Source: Pseudomonas sp. HAR-UPW-AIA-41 (GTDB lineage: Bacteria; Pseudomonadota; Gammaproteobacteria; Pseudomonadales; Pseudomonadaceae). Taken from it: DNA of 64,000 nt. Below the pieces are notes generated by a model, which was not told the origin of the DNA, ran no database searches, and saw nothing but the letters and a program-made list of their open reading frames with translations. The DNA lies in contig NZ_NSLB01000001.1 of NCBI RefSeq assembly GCF_002304225.1, forward strand, positions 1 through 64,000, read 5' to 3'. The translations under genes were made by a program, and so were the position numbers. Below, one piece after another: positions 17,705-29,192 of the stretch; the first letter of the stretch is position 1; each line of letters begins with the position of its first letter.

Positions 17705-19205
17705 TTTGGCTGATCTTCGGTTGCCTTATGGAAAGCGCAGTATGCTCATGATGTTGAAGAACCTGCCCCTATCTCTGACGCCTCGGCGGGTGGCATTTGT
17801 TGGAAGCCTTCTGCTGTCGCTGATTGCTTATCTGGGTGTGGTTACGATCGGTAAGGATGGGGCTTTTTATGTCGACATCGCCCGCACAATTGTCGACCAG
17901 GGCGTAGCTGCAGGTGCTGCGCGCTTTAATTGGCTGGGTTTTCCGCTCTTGCTTGCCGGTTTGCATCAGATCAGTGGCCTGTCCATCGAAGGGCTAGCCT
18001 ATAGCGTCTGCGCACTTTTCATGGCGGGCAGCTGTTTGCTTCTGGTTGATCTGGTTGCCCGGCACAGGCCGCAGGCTGCTTGGTGGGCGGTGCTGGTGGT
18101 GCTTGCTGTTCCGGCATTCAATGCCTTTCGTGGCGATATCATCCGCGAACATGGTTTCTGGTTCTTCAGTGTGCTGGCATTTTGGCTGGCCGCACTGTGG
18201 CATGTCCGTGGAGGCTTATTGCTAGCGGCTGGAGTGCATGTTGCTGTCGTTATAGCGGTAATCTTTCGCCTGGAGGCTATGGTGCTTGAGGTGGCACTGG
18301 TGCTCTGGCTACTGCCGAATGTGCTGAGTCGTGCAGGATGGCAGCAACTCCTGCAGTTTTTCTGGCTGCCGCTAGTTGCAGTTTTGGCCTTGCTGTTGTT
18401 GCTTGGGGGTAGCGATATCCTTTCTCAAGGGCGCGTGCAGTACTTCATCAAGATGCTCGACCCCTTACAGATTCAGCAGGATTTCCAGGTGTTGTCACAA
18501 GGGTTTGCTGACAGCCTGAAGTACGACTTTGCGCGTGATGATGCCGGCAAGATTGTATTAATGGGTGTGATCGGCTTGATTTTGCTCAGTTTCGCCAAGC
18601 TGCTTGGACCCTTCGTGTTGCCTTTGCTAGCACGGTCCGGGCGCGAGGAGTGCACACAAAGTCTACGGTTCTTCAGGCCGCTGGTGTATGCCGGTTTGCT
18701 GTACTGCATGGTCCTGTTGCTGTTCTTCTTTCATCAGCAGTTCCTCAATTCACGTTATACCAGCTTTCTCCATCTGCTCGCCGTGCCGCTTTTGGCTGTC
18801 GCGACATATAGTTTTGCAAACCATTATCCCAAGTGGTCAAAGGCTCTGGCTGTGGCGGCCATGCTGGTGATGTTGGACAACGTAGTGTCACTCGGGGCTA
18901 AGAAAACGCATTACATTGAAGCGGGGCGCTGGTTGTCGGAGCATTATCAGAAGACCGAGGCGGTCTTTTATGATGACCCCCGCATCGGCTATTACGCTGG
19001 GTGGGGTTACCCCGCGGGGCAGCGGCTAACGGTGCTTGATTTGCAGCCCGAGCAGATCAAGCAATACCAGATTTTTATTGTTGAGGCGGACTCCGATGAG
19101 GTCTGGCTGAATGACTGGATGGCACGCAATGGCCTGCGGCAGTCTGCTCAGTTTGCCAATCGCAAGGGTGATGCTGTGCACGTGATTGTGCATGTGCAGC
19201 AATAA
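17691..19205 (+). CDS. GT-C-like polytopic membrane glycosyltransferase candidate
   Basis: A 504-aa protein with about ten hydrophobic segments. The early sequence GKDGAFYVDIARTIVDQG has the acidic residues expected in the first periplasmic loop of GT39/ArnT-like GT-C enzymes, which use polyprenyl-phosphate sugars. The C-terminus (FYDDPRIGYYAGW onward) is soluble and probably periplasmic. I choose the ATG at 17691, which follows AAAGAGG and overlaps the previous gene. The ATG at 17742 (MLMMLKNLPL), directly before the first membrane segment, is an alternative. DNA here is visibly lower in GC. It may decorate LPS in the periplasm. Confidence 0.6.
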   Translation: MPESDLADLRLPYGKRSMLMMLKNLPLSLTPRRVAFVGSLLLSLIAYLGVVTIGKDGAFYVDIARTIVDQGVAAGAARFNWLGFPLLLAGLHQISGLSIEGLAYSVCALFMAGSCLLLVDLVARHRPQAAWWAVLVVLAVPAFNAFRGDIIREHGFWFFSVLAFWLAALWHVRGGLLLAAGVHVAVVIAVIFRLEAMVLEVALVLWLLPNVLSRAGWQQLLQFFWLPLVAVLALLLLLGGSDILSQGRVQYFIKMLDPLQIQQDFQVLSQGFADSLKYDFARDDAGKIVLMGVIGLILLSFAKLLGPFVLPLLARSGREECTQSLRFFRPLVYAGLLYCMVLLLFFFHQQFLNSRYTSFLHLLAVPLLAVATYSFANHYPKWSKALAVAAMLVMLDNVVSLGAKKTHYIEAGRWLSEHYQKTEAVFYDDPRIGYYAGWGYPAGQRLTVLDLQPEQIKQYQIFIVEADSDEVWLNDWMARNGLRQSAQFANRKGDAVHVIVHVQQ

Positions 19206-19238
19206 AGAATTGATTGCTGGTTACTGGAAGAAAATGAA

Positions 19239-21549
<2,311 letters not shown>

Positions 21550-21552
21550 GCC

Positions 21553-22137
21553 ATGAGCCATTACCAACACTCCAGCGCCATTGTCGATGATGGGGCGCAG
21601 ATTGGCGAAGGTTCGCGTATCTGGCATTTCGTGCATGTCTGCGGCGGCGCGCGCATCGGTAAGGGTGTATCGCTCGGGCAGAACGTCTTCGTCGGTAACC
21701 AGGTGGTCATAGGCGATAACTGCAAGATCCAGAACAACGTTTCGGTCTATGACGGCGTGACTCTCGAAGAGGGTGTGTTCTGTGGTCCAAGCATGGTCTT
21801 CACCAATGTCTACAATCCGCGCTCGCTGATCGAACGCAAGAGCGAGTACCGCCCGACGCTTGTGCGCCGCGGTGCCACTCTTGGCGCCAATTGCACCATT
21901 GTCTGCGGTGTGACGGTTGGCGAGTTCGCGTTTATCGGTGCCGGCGCAGTGGTCAACAAGGATGTACCAGCCTATGCGCTGATGGTTGGCGTGCCCGCAC
22001 GCCAAATCGGCTGGATGAGCGAATTCGGTGAGCAGCTGGAGCTGCCGCTGCAAGGCGAAGGCAGTGCGCCTTGCATCCATACCGGCGCCACCTACGTACT
22101 GCGTGACGGTGAGCTACGCAAGGAGAGCCAGGCATGA
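21553..22137 (+). CDS. wbpD: UDP-GlcNAc3NA N-acetyltransferase
   Basis: A 194-aa left-handed beta-helix acetyltransferase that acetylates the 3-amino group to give UDP-2,3-diacetamido-2,3-dideoxy-D-glucuronate. Hexapeptide repeats run from about residue 9 ([20 protein letters not shown]) to residue 150. The segment [20 protein letters not shown] and a C-terminal [15 protein letters not shown] are typical of WbpD/WlbB. The stop overlaps the wbpE start (ATGA). Confidence 0.92.
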   Translation: MSHYQHSSAIVDDGAQIGEGSRIWHFVHVCGGARIGKGVSLGQNVFVGNQVVIGDNCKIQNNVSVYDGVTLEEGVFCGPSMVFTNVYNPRSLIERKSEYRPTLVRRGATLGANCTIVCGVTVGEFAFIGAGAVVNKDVPAYALMVGVPARQIGWMSEFGEQLELPLQGEGSAPCIHTGATYVLRDGELRKESQA

Positions 22138-23219
22138 TTGAATTCATCGACCTCAAGGCGCAGCAGGCGCTGATCAAGGAGCAGATCGACGCTGGCATCC
22201 AGCGTGTACTTGCGCATGGCCAGTACATCCTCGGCCCGGAAGTAAACGAGCTGGAAGAAAAGCTGGCAGCCTTTGTCGGCGCAAAGTACTGCATCAGCGT
22301 GGCTAATGGCACGGATGCTTTGCAGATCGCCCAGATGGCGCTGGGCATCGGCCCGGGCGACGAGGTCATCACTCCGGGCTTTACCTACATCGCCACGGCC
22401 GAGACCGTTGCCCTGCTGGGCGCCAAGCCGGTGTACGTGGATGTGTGTCCGCGCACCTACAACCTCGATCCGGCGAAGCTCGAAGCAGCCATCACGCCGC
22501 GTACCAAGGCGATCATCCCGGTGTCCCTGTATGGCCAGTGCGCCGACTTCGATGCTATCAACGCCATCGCCGCACGGCATGGAATCCCAGTGATCGAGGA
22601 TGCCGCGCAGAGCTTCGGCGCGACCTATAAAGGCAAGCGCTCCTGCAATCTGACGACCATCGCCTGCACCAGCTTCTTCCCCAGTAAGCCGCTGGGCTGC
22701 TACGGCGACGGCGGGGCGATCTTCACCAACGATGACGAATTGGCCAAGGTAATGCGCCAGATCGCCCGTCATGGTCAGGATCGTCGCTATCATCACATCC
22801 GTGTGGGCGTTAATAGCCGTCTGGATACTCTACAAGCTGCAATTCTGCTACCCAAGCTCGACGTGTTCGAGGCCGAGTTGACGCAACGCCAGCGTGTAGC
22901 GGGCATGTATGCCGAAGCGTTGCAGGCGGCCAGCATCGCTGCCCCTTTCGTCGAGGCGCATAACAGCAGTGCATGGGCGCAATACACTGTTCAGGTCGCA
23001 GAGCGCGACCGGGTGCAGGAAACGTTGAAAATCTTGGGCGTGCCGACCGCCGTGCATTACCCTATACCGCTCAATCGCCAGCCGGCCGTAAGCGATGATC
23101 TGGCCTGCTTGCCCGTTGGTGACCTTGTCGCCAGCCGGGTCATGAGTTTGCCGATGCATCCTTATCTGACCGCTGACCAAGTCAACACGGTCGTTTCGCA
23201 TCTGGCCGCCAGTCGGTAA
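22134..23219 (+). CDS. wbpE: UDP-3-keto-GlcNAcA 3-aminotransferase
   Basis: A 361-aa DegT/DnrJ/EryC1-type PLP aminotransferase that aminates C-3 of the WbpB product with glutamate. The PLP lysine is in [16 protein letters not shown], and [16 protein letters not shown] holds the pyridine-binding Asp. The N-terminus [19 protein letters not shown] matches WbpE. No wbpI-type 2-epimerase for UDP-GlcNAc3NAcA is recognised in the window, so the product probably stays gluco-configured. The gene is followed by an 80-bp gap with a promoter-like sequence. Confidence 0.92.
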   Translation: MIEFIDLKAQQALIKEQIDAGIQRVLAHGQYILGPEVNELEEKLAAFVGAKYCISVANGTDALQIAQMALGIGPGDEVITPGFTYIATAETVALLGAKPVYVDVCPRTYNLDPAKLEAAITPRTKAIIPVSLYGQCADFDAINAIAARHGIPVIEDAAQSFGATYKGKRSCNLTTIACTSFFPSKPLGCYGDGGAIFTNDDELAKVMRQIARHGQDRRYHHIRVGVNSRLDTLQAAILLPKLDVFEAELTQRQRVAGMYAEALQAASIAAPFVEAHNSSAWAQYTVQVAERDRVQETLKILGVPTAVHYPIPLNRQPAVSDDLACLPVGDLVASRVMSLPMHPYLTADQVNTVVSHLAASR

Positions 23220-23246
23220 CGATCGTTCCGATCCATTGCCGCCGCC

Positions 23247-23277
23247 TTTACAGCGCGAGCGGATCGATTTTTATAAT
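23247..23277 (+). promoter_or_regulatory. Possible internal promoter before hisF2
   Basis: TTTACA and a perfect TATAAT, 19 bp apart, end 22 bases before the hisF2 ATG, in one of the few gaps in the cluster. The 19-bp spacing is long, so activity is uncertain. Confidence 0.4.
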
Positions 23278-23299
23278 TTATGGAAGTTTGAGGTGCTGT

Positions 23300-24049
23300 A
23301 TGCGGGTTATCGCAAAGCTGGACGTCAAGCCGCCTCAGGTGGTTAAACCCGTTCATTTCGAAGGATTGCGCAAGATCGGTCTGCCTGAAGAATTGGCTCG
23401 CACGTATTACGAGCAAGGGGCTGACGAAGTTTTCTACGTGGATATCGTGGCCAGCCTTTACCGTCGCGAGATTCTGCTGGAGCAAATTGCCGCAACCGCT
23501 CGCAACCTGCTGGTACCCTTTGCCGTTGGTGGCGGTGTGCGCACGGTCGAGGACTTTACCCGACTGTTCCATCACGGCGCCGACAAGGTTGTCATCAATA
23601 CCGGTGCCCTCGGTGAGCCTACGATCATCGACGCCGCCGCGCGTGTCTTCGGTGGTCAGTCGGTCGTGCTGAACGTGGAGGCTAAGCGGTTGTCCCAGGG
23701 CGGCTGGACTTGCTACAGCGACTGCGGGCGCATCCCGTCGGGGCGTGACCTGCTGGAATGGGTAAAGGAAGCGCAAGAGCGAGGTGTTGGTGAGATTCTG
23801 CTGCAGTCGGTCGATACCGATGGTCGTCGACGTGGCTTCGATGTCGAGTTGATCAGTGCAGTGGTCGATGCCGTGCGCATCCCGGTCGTCGCGGCGAGCG
23901 GTGCAGGCAGCCTGGACCACATCCTGGATGTCGCCAAACAGGCCAGACCCAGCGGGATCGCAGTGGCATCGGTGCTGCACTATGGTCAGGCCGATATCGG
24001 TCAGATCAAGCGTCATCTGAAACAGAACGGTGTGGAGGTGGCCCTGTGA
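23300..24049 (+). CDS. hisF2: HisF-like amidotransferase subunit, copy 1
   Basis: A 249-aa (beta/alpha)8-barrel related to imidazole glycerol phosphate synthase HisF. In O-antigen loci such as PAO1 O5 it works with HisH2 and WbpG to turn an acetamido group into an acetamidino group. The Asp equivalent to T. maritima Asp11 is kept (AKLDVK, Asp8), but the Asp130 equivalent is Glu127 (VLNVEAKR). That argues against true histidine biosynthesis. It sits between wbpE and hisH2, and its end overlaps hisH2 (GTGA). I start at ATG 23300 (MRVIAKLDV). Confidence 0.88.
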   Translation: MRVIAKLDVKPPQVVKPVHFEGLRKIGLPEELARTYYEQGADEVFYVDIVASLYRREILLEQIAATARNLLVPFAVGGGVRTVEDFTRLFHHGADKVVINTGALGEPTIIDAAARVFGGQSVVLNVEAKRLSQGGWTCYSDCGRIPSGRDLLEWVKEAQERGVGEILLQSVDTDGRRRGFDVELISAVVDAVRIPVVAASGAGSLDHILDVAKQARPSGIAVASVLHYGQADIGQIKRHLKQNGVEVAL

Positions 24050-24654
24050 GCCAGCGTGTAGGCGTCGTCGATTACGGATCGGCAGGTAATACCTTCAGCA
24101 TTGTTCGTGCTCTGGAGTTGGCAGGTGCGCAGCCTCGGGTGATCAAAACCCCGAATGAGCTGCTCAATGTCGACAAGCTAGTCTTGCCGGGCGTGGGCAG
24201 CTTTACCGACGGCATGGCCGAACTGAACGCGTCCGGCATGGCCGGTGCGGTACGTGAATGGGCAGCAGGCGGTCGTCCGCTGCTGGGTATCTGCCTGGGC
24301 ATGCAGATTCTCTGCGATGTCGGGTTCGAATATGGCGAAACCGAGGGTTTGGGCCTTGTTCGAGGCGAAGTGCGCGAGATGCAATGCAAGGGGGTCGTGC
24401 CCCATATGGGATTCAACCGCGTCGCGGTGCAAGGTGATTCCCCTCTGCTCAAAGGCCTCGGCGGCGACGAGTCCCTGTATTTCATGCACACCTTTGAAGT
24501 ACAGAACTACACCAACATCATCGCGCTGACCGAATATGCCGGGCATCAATTTGTCTCGGCGGTACAGCGCGATAACGTGTTCGGTGTGCAATTTCATCCG
24601 GAGAAGAGCCGCGAGGCGGGCATCCGGATCTTCCAAAATTATCTGTCGCTGTGA
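24046..24654 (+). CDS. hisH2: HisH-like glutaminase, copy 1
   Basis: A 202-aa class I glutamine amidotransferase that frees ammonia from glutamine. The nucleophile is Cys83 in GICLGMQIL. The His/Glu pair is in FGVQFHPEKSREAG. Together with HisF2 it would feed ammonia to WbpG, the neighbouring ATP-pyrophosphatase. The start is a GTG overlapping the hisF2 stop. The glutaminase triad is complete although HisF2 has lost a cyclase residue. Confidence 0.88.
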   Translation: MSQRVGVVDYGSAGNTFSIVRALELAGAQPRVIKTPNELLNVDKLVLPGVGSFTDGMAELNASGMAGAVREWAAGGRPLLGICLGMQILCDVGFEYGETEGLGLVRGEVREMQCKGVVPHMGFNRVAVQGDSPLLKGLGGDESLYFMHTFEVQNYTNIIALTEYAGHQFVSAVQRDNVFGVQFHPEKSREAGIRIFQNYLSL

Positions 24655-24661
24655 GCCCGGT

Positions 24662-25879
24662 ATGACTGATCAAGCACTCTACGGCCGTTACGGCTTGCCA
24701 TTGGATATCCAGTTCTGCAAGAAGTGCGCGATGAACAACCAGCGCCCTTCTTCCACGGTCGAGTTCAAGAACAAGCCGGGTGAAATCAAAAAAGCCATTT
24801 TCTTCGATGAGCATGGCGTCTGCGATGCCTGCAATTTTGCCGAAAAAAAGAAGAGCATCGATTGGTCGGATCGCGAGCGCGAACTGAAGGAACTGTGCGA
24901 TCGTCATCGTCGCTCCGACGGTCGCTACGATGTGGTGGTGCCGGGCAGTGGCGGCAAGGACAGCGTCATGGCCGCGCACGTCCTCAAGTACAAGTACGGC
25001 ATGAACCCTATCCTGGTGACCTGGCCGCCTGCCATCTACACCGATATCGGTCGGCGCAATTTCGATGCCTGGATCAACGCGGGCTTCGCCAACTACACCT
25101 ATCACCAGAACAAGAAGGTCCATCGGACCCTCACGCGCCTGGCCTTCGAGAAGCTCTGTCACCCGTTCCAACCGTTCATTCTCGGCCAGAAGAACCTGGC
25201 ACCCAAGATGTCCGCGCTGCTGGATATCCCGCTGGTCATCTTCGGTGAGAACGAAGCCGAGTACGGCAATGCCATTCAGGATAATGACAAGCCTACCCGG
25301 GATCCGAAGTACTACACCGCAGAAAACCAGATGGCGGACCTATACCTGGGCGGAGTGAGTGCTCAGCAACTGATGGACGAGTACAAGTTCACCCTGGCAG
25401 ACCTCGAGGCCTACCTGCCGGTCGACCCCTACCGGATCGAGAAGGTGGGTACCGAGGTGCACTACCTGGGCTATTACCTCAAGTGGCACCCACAGGAAAC
25501 CTATTATTTCTCGGTGGAAAATACGGACTTCATGCCCAATGACTTCCGTACCGAGGGCAGTTTCAGCAAATACAGCTCCCTCGACGACATGATCGACTGG
25601 CTGCATTACTACACCACCTATACCAAGTTCGGTATCGGTCGTGCCACGTATGACGCTGCCCAGGAAATCCGCAACGGCGACATTACCCGTGACGAGGCGA
25701 TCGCCCTGATCAAGCGCTTCGACGGCGAGTTCCCGGAGATCTACCAGCAGCAGTGCCTGGATTACATGGGGATCACCCAGGATCGCTTCCTCGAAGTGAT
25801 CGAGGAGTTCCGCACACCCCATCTGTGGGAGCAGACCTCCAGCGGTTGGGCGCTCAAGAAGCCTATCTGGAAAGCTTGA
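24662..25879 (+). CDS. wbpG: N-acetyl sugar amidotransferase, copy 1
   Basis: A 405-aa PP-loop ATP-pyrophosphatase of the WbpG/WbuX family. The ATP-binding loop is PGSGGKDSVMAAH. Two cysteine pairs, CKKC and CDAC, flank residues 20–60 and may bind zinc. With HisH2 and HisF2 it is expected to make a 3-acetamidino group on the WbpABDE product (giving a GlcNAc3NAmA-type sugar). I start at ATG 24662 (MTDQALYGRYGL), seven bases after hisH2. A longer in-frame start would run through hisH2. Confidence 0.88.
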   Translation: MTDQALYGRYGLPLDIQFCKKCAMNNQRPSSTVEFKNKPGEIKKAIFFDEHGVCDACNFAEKKKSIDWSDRERELKELCDRHRRSDGRYDVVVPGSGGKDSVMAAHVLKYKYGMNPILVTWPPAIYTDIGRRNFDAWINAGFANYTYHQNKKVHRTLTRLAFEKLCHPFQPFILGQKNLAPKMSALLDIPLVIFGENEAEYGNAIQDNDKPTRDPKYYTAENQMADLYLGGVSAQQLMDEYKFTLADLEAYLPVDPYRIEKVGTEVHYLGYYLKWHPQETYYFSVENTDFMPNDFRTEGSFSKYSSLDDMIDWLHYYTTYTKFGIGRATYDAAQEIRNGDITRDEAIALIKRFDGEFPEIYQQQCLDYMGITQDRFLEVIEEFRTPHLWEQTSSGWALKKPIWKA

Positions 25880-25899
25880 ATCAGCGAAATAGGAACGCC

Positions 25900-26877
25900 A
25901 TGAAAGCATTAGTTACTGGCGCCGATGGTTTTATCGGCTCCCACCTCACAGAACTTCTGGTGCGTGAGGGCTACTCGGTCCGCGCCTTGTCACAATACAA
26001 CTCCTTCAATAACTGGGGTTGGCTGGAAGACGTCGACTGCCGTTCTGCGATCGAAGTCGTCAGCGGCGATGTGCGCGATCCGCACTTCTGCAAGCACATC
26101 ACCCGAGATGTCGATGTGGTCTTCCACCTCGCTGCGTTGATCGCCATTCCTTATTCCTATGTTGCGCCCGACAGTTATGTCGATACCAACGTCAAAGGCA
26201 CCCTGAACATCTGCCAGGCCGCCAAGGAAAACGGGGTCAAGCGTGTCATCCATACCTCCACCAGCGAGGTCTATGGCACCGCTCAGTACGTGCCGATCGA
26301 TGAGAAGCACCCGCTGCAGGCGCAATCGCCCTACAGTGCCTCGAAAATCGGGGCTGACGCGATGGCCATCAGCTTCTTCAATGCCTTCGACTTGCCGGTC
26401 ACCATTGCCCGACCGTTCAATACCTACGGCCCACGGCAGTCGGCGCGCGCGGTGATTCCGACCATCATCACGCAAATCGCCAGTGGCACGACGCAGATCA
26501 AGCTCGGCGATGTGTCGCCGACCCGCGACTTCAACTACGTCGCCGATACTTGCCGTGGGTTTCTCGAGCTGGCCAGATGCGACCAAGCCATTGGCGAAAC
26601 CGTCAACATCGGCTCCAACTTCGAGATATCGGTTGGCGACACCCTGAACCTGATCAAAGACATCATGGGCAGCGACGTCGAGTTCCTGATCGACGACCAG
26701 CGCCTGCGCCCGGGCAAGTCGGAAGTGTTCCGTCTGTGGTGCGACAACAGCAAGATCAACGGCATGACCGGTTTCAAACCGGCCTACAGTATTCGCGAAG
26801 GTCTGGAGAAAACCATCGAGTGGATGGTGCGCCCGGACAACCTGAGCAAATACAAAGCCGATATCTACAACGTCTGA
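25900..26877 (+). CDS. legB: Nonulosonate-pathway NDP-GlcNAc 4,6-dehydratase
   Basis: A 325-aa extended short-chain dehydrogenase that forms the 4-keto-6-deoxy sugar at the start of the legionaminic acid pathway. It has GADGFIGSHLTELL for NAD binding and the YSASK active-site Tyr–Lys. The sequence STSEVYGTAQYVPIDEKHP is characteristic of LegB/GDP-GlcNAc dehydratases. It opens a set legB-legC-legG-legI that is strictly ordered. I start at ATG 25900 (MKALVTGADGF), after AGGAACGCC. It ends nine bases before legC. Confidence 0.88.
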   Translation: MKALVTGADGFIGSHLTELLVREGYSVRALSQYNSFNNWGWLEDVDCRSAIEVVSGDVRDPHFCKHITRDVDVVFHLAALIAIPYSYVAPDSYVDTNVKGTLNICQAAKENGVKRVIHTSTSEVYGTAQYVPIDEKHPLQAQSPYSASKIGADAMAISFFNAFDLPVTIARPFNTYGPRQSARAVIPTIITQIASGTTQIKLGDVSPTRDFNYVADTCRGFLELARCDQAIGETVNIGSNFEISVGDTLNLIKDIMGSDVEFLIDDQRLRPGKSEVFRLWCDNSKINGMTGFKPAYSIREGLEKTIEWMVRPDNLSKYKADIYNV

Positions 26878-26886
26878 GTGATCACC

Positions 26887-28038
26887 ATGTTTGACGCCCT
26901 CGTCCGCTTCGTTCGCGAACAGTACCGAACCGAGGATTTCATCCCACTGCATGCGCCGGTTTTCAAGGGACAGGAGTTGGGTTATGTCCAGGAGACAATC
27001 GCGTCGACTTTCGTTTCCAGCGTGGGTGCTTTCGTCGACCGTTTTGAAAAGGACGCTGCGGCGTATACGGGGGCTGCCCGTGCGGTGGCCACCGTCAACG
27101 GGACGGCGGCCTTGCACGCGGCGCTACTGCTGGCGGGCGTGCAGCGCGATGAGTTGGTGATCACCCAGGCGCTGACGTTCGTCGCCACCTGCAATGCCAT
27201 CGCCTACTGTGGTGCGCAGCCGGTGTTCGTCGATGTCGATCGGCACACCCTGGGGATGTCGCCAGCGTCCCTGGAGGCCTGGCTGCAAGCGCATGCCCGG
27301 CTCGATGCCGATGGCAACTGTCGAAGCAAGGACGGTGATCGCCGCATCGCCGCGTGCCTGCCCATGCACACATTTGGCCACCCGGCTGATCTGGACGGTC
27401 TGGTTAGCGTCTGCGAGCGATGGAATCTGCCACTGGTCGAAGATGCGGCAGAGAGCCTGGGCAGCCTTTATCGCGGCAAGCACACCGGTTCATTCGGCCT
27501 GTTGGGTACCCTTAGCTTCAACGGCAATAAGATCATCACCACCGGCGGGGGGGGAATGATCCTGACCAACGAAGCGCTGGGCGCACGTGCCAAGCACCTG
27601 ACGACCACGGCCAAGCGCCCACATCCGTTCGAGTACGTGCATGACGAGATCGGATTCAACTACCGTCTGCCTAACCTCAATGCCGCATTGGGGTGCGCCC
27701 AGTTCGAGCAACTGGAGCACTTCATCGCCTCCAAGCGTGAGCTGGCCTCACGCTATGCCGCGCATCTGGAGGGCAGTGAGCTGATCTTCGTACAGGAGCC
27801 TGAACATTGCCGCTCGAACTATTGGCTCAACGCGGTTATCTGTCCAAGCCGTGAGATGCGTGATTTCCTGCTGCAGGCGAGTAATGCCGCCAATGTGATG
27901 ACCCGGCCAATCTGGCAACTGATGTGCGACCTGCCCACGTATGCCCATTGCTCGCAAGATGGGCTTGAGCAGTCGCGCTGGCTGGCCGATCGTATCGTCA
28001 ATCTGCCGAGTAGTGTGTTGCCGGAGCATCTTTCATGA
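26887..28038 (+). CDS. legC: 4-keto-6-deoxy-GlcNAc aminotransferase
   Basis: A 383-aa PLP aminotransferase of the DegT family. It aminates C-4 of the LegB product to give the 4-amino-4,6-dideoxy sugar. The PLP lysine is in LSFNGNKIITTGGGGMIL, and LVEDAAESLGSLYRGK precedes it. The N-terminus DFIPLHAPVFKGQELGYVQE is typical of LegC. I use the ATG at 26887. A GTG at 26878, right after the legB stop, is also in frame. The stop overlaps the legG ATG. Confidence 0.9.
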   Translation: MFDALVRFVREQYRTEDFIPLHAPVFKGQELGYVQETIASTFVSSVGAFVDRFEKDAAAYTGAARAVATVNGTAALHAALLLAGVQRDELVITQALTFVATCNAIAYCGAQPVFVDVDRHTLGMSPASLEAWLQAHARLDADGNCRSKDGDRRIAACLPMHTFGHPADLDGLVSVCERWNLPLVEDAAESLGSLYRGKHTGSFGLLGTLSFNGNKIITTGGGGMILTNEALGARAKHLTTTAKRPHPFEYVHDEIGFNYRLPNLNAALGCAQFEQLEHFIASKRELASRYAAHLEGSELIFVQEPEHCRSNYWLNAVICPSREMRDFLLQASNAANVMTRPIWQLMCDLPTYAHCSQDGLEQSRWLADRIVNLPSSVLPEHLS

Positions 28039-29189
28039 AACGAAAGATAGCGGTCTTCACCGCTACGCGGGCGGAATACGGACTGCTGTATTGGCTGATG
28101 AAGGATATTCAGGCCAGCCCAGTCCTAGAGCTGCAGGTGTTGGTTAGCGGTATGCACCTTTCCCCCGAGTTCGGTGAAACCTGGAAGGACATCGTCGAGG
28201 ATGGTTTTGTCATCGGAGCCAAGGTGGAAATGCTGTTGTCCTCCGACTCCTCCGTCGGGGTTGCAAAATCCATGGGCCTGGGCGCCATCGGCTTTGCCGA
28301 TGCGCTGACGCGGTTGGCGCCGGACGTGCTGGTAGTACTGGGTGACCGTTTCGAAGCGCTGGCGATGGTTCAGACTGCTACGGTAATGCGCATCCCTGTG
28401 GCGCACCTTCATGGAGGAGAAATCACAGAAGGTGCATATGACGACGCGTTTCGCCACGCCATCAGTAAGCTCTCCTACCTGCATTTCGTGGCTGCCGAGC
28501 CCTATCGCCAGCGTGTGGTCCAGATGGGAGAGACCCCTGAAAGGGTGTTTAATGTTGGGGCATTTGGCCTGGATCACATGCTGCGTACTTCGCGTATGAG
28601 TCGACAGGAGCTGAGCGAGAGTCTCAACTTCGCCCTCGACAAGCCATTCTTCGTGGTGACCTATCACCCGGAAACTGCCTTTCAGAGCGACTCCGCCCTT
28701 GAGTTCCAGGAGCTGCTGGCGGCGCTTGATTCATTTCCTGAACACCAGGTCATTCTCACTTATCCCAACGCGGACAATGGCGGCAGAGCGATCATTCCCC
28801 TCCTTGAAGCCTATGCCGCAGCTAATCCAAAGCGCGTGCTTGCGATCCCTTCGCTGGGCTTCAAGCGCTACCTCAGTGCCGTGGCGTTGTCATCGGCAGT
28901 TATCGGTAACTCATCCAGCGGGATCATCGAAGTCCCTGCTTTCGGTATTCCGAGCGTGAACATCGGTGCCAGGCAGCAGGGGCGTCTGGCGGCTGACTCT
29001 GTATTGCATTGCAAGGCACAAGTTAACTCGATCCGTGACTCAATAATGATGGCTCTTGACGATGTTTTCGCCGAACGCTGCCGTCATGTATCCAACCCCT
29101 ATGGGCAAGGGAGCGCATCTGCCCGTACCGTGGCTGTTCTGGAGCAGTTTGGCGGTGCTACTCCCAAAATCTTTCATGACCTGGTTTGA
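28035..29189 (+). CDS. legG: Hydrolysing NDP-sugar 2-epimerase (NeuC/LegG)
   Basis: A 384-aa GT-B fold enzyme that removes the nucleotide and inverts C-2 to give the free 6-deoxy mannosamine used by the synthase. Motifs include TATRAEYGLLYWLM, LGDRFEALAMV, HGGEITEGAYDDAFRHA and the C-terminal GNSSSGIIEVPAFGIPSVNIG. With LegB/LegC present, the substrate is more likely diacetamido-trideoxy sugar than UDP-GlcNAc. The ATG overlaps the legC stop (ATGA). Confidence 0.9.
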   Translation: MKRKIAVFTATRAEYGLLYWLMKDIQASPVLELQVLVSGMHLSPEFGETWKDIVEDGFVIGAKVEMLLSSDSSVGVAKSMGLGAIGFADALTRLAPDVLVVLGDRFEALAMVQTATVMRIPVAHLHGGEITEGAYDDAFRHAISKLSYLHFVAAEPYRQRVVQMGETPERVFNVGAFGLDHMLRTSRMSRQELSESLNFALDKPFFVVTYHPETAFQSDSALEFQELLAALDSFPEHQVILTYPNADNGGRAIIPLLEAYAAANPKRVLAIPSLGFKRYLSAVALSSAVIGNSSSGIIEVPAFGIPSVNIGARQQGRLAADSVLHCKAQVNSIRDSIMMALDDVFAERCRHVSNPYGQGSASARTVAVLEQFGGATPKIFHDLV

Positions 29190-29192
29190 GCA

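Noticed and set aside
19206..19238. JUMPstart/ops element at the start of the O-antigen block
   Set aside because: No GGCGGTAGCGT-like sequence is seen in the gap before wbpA.
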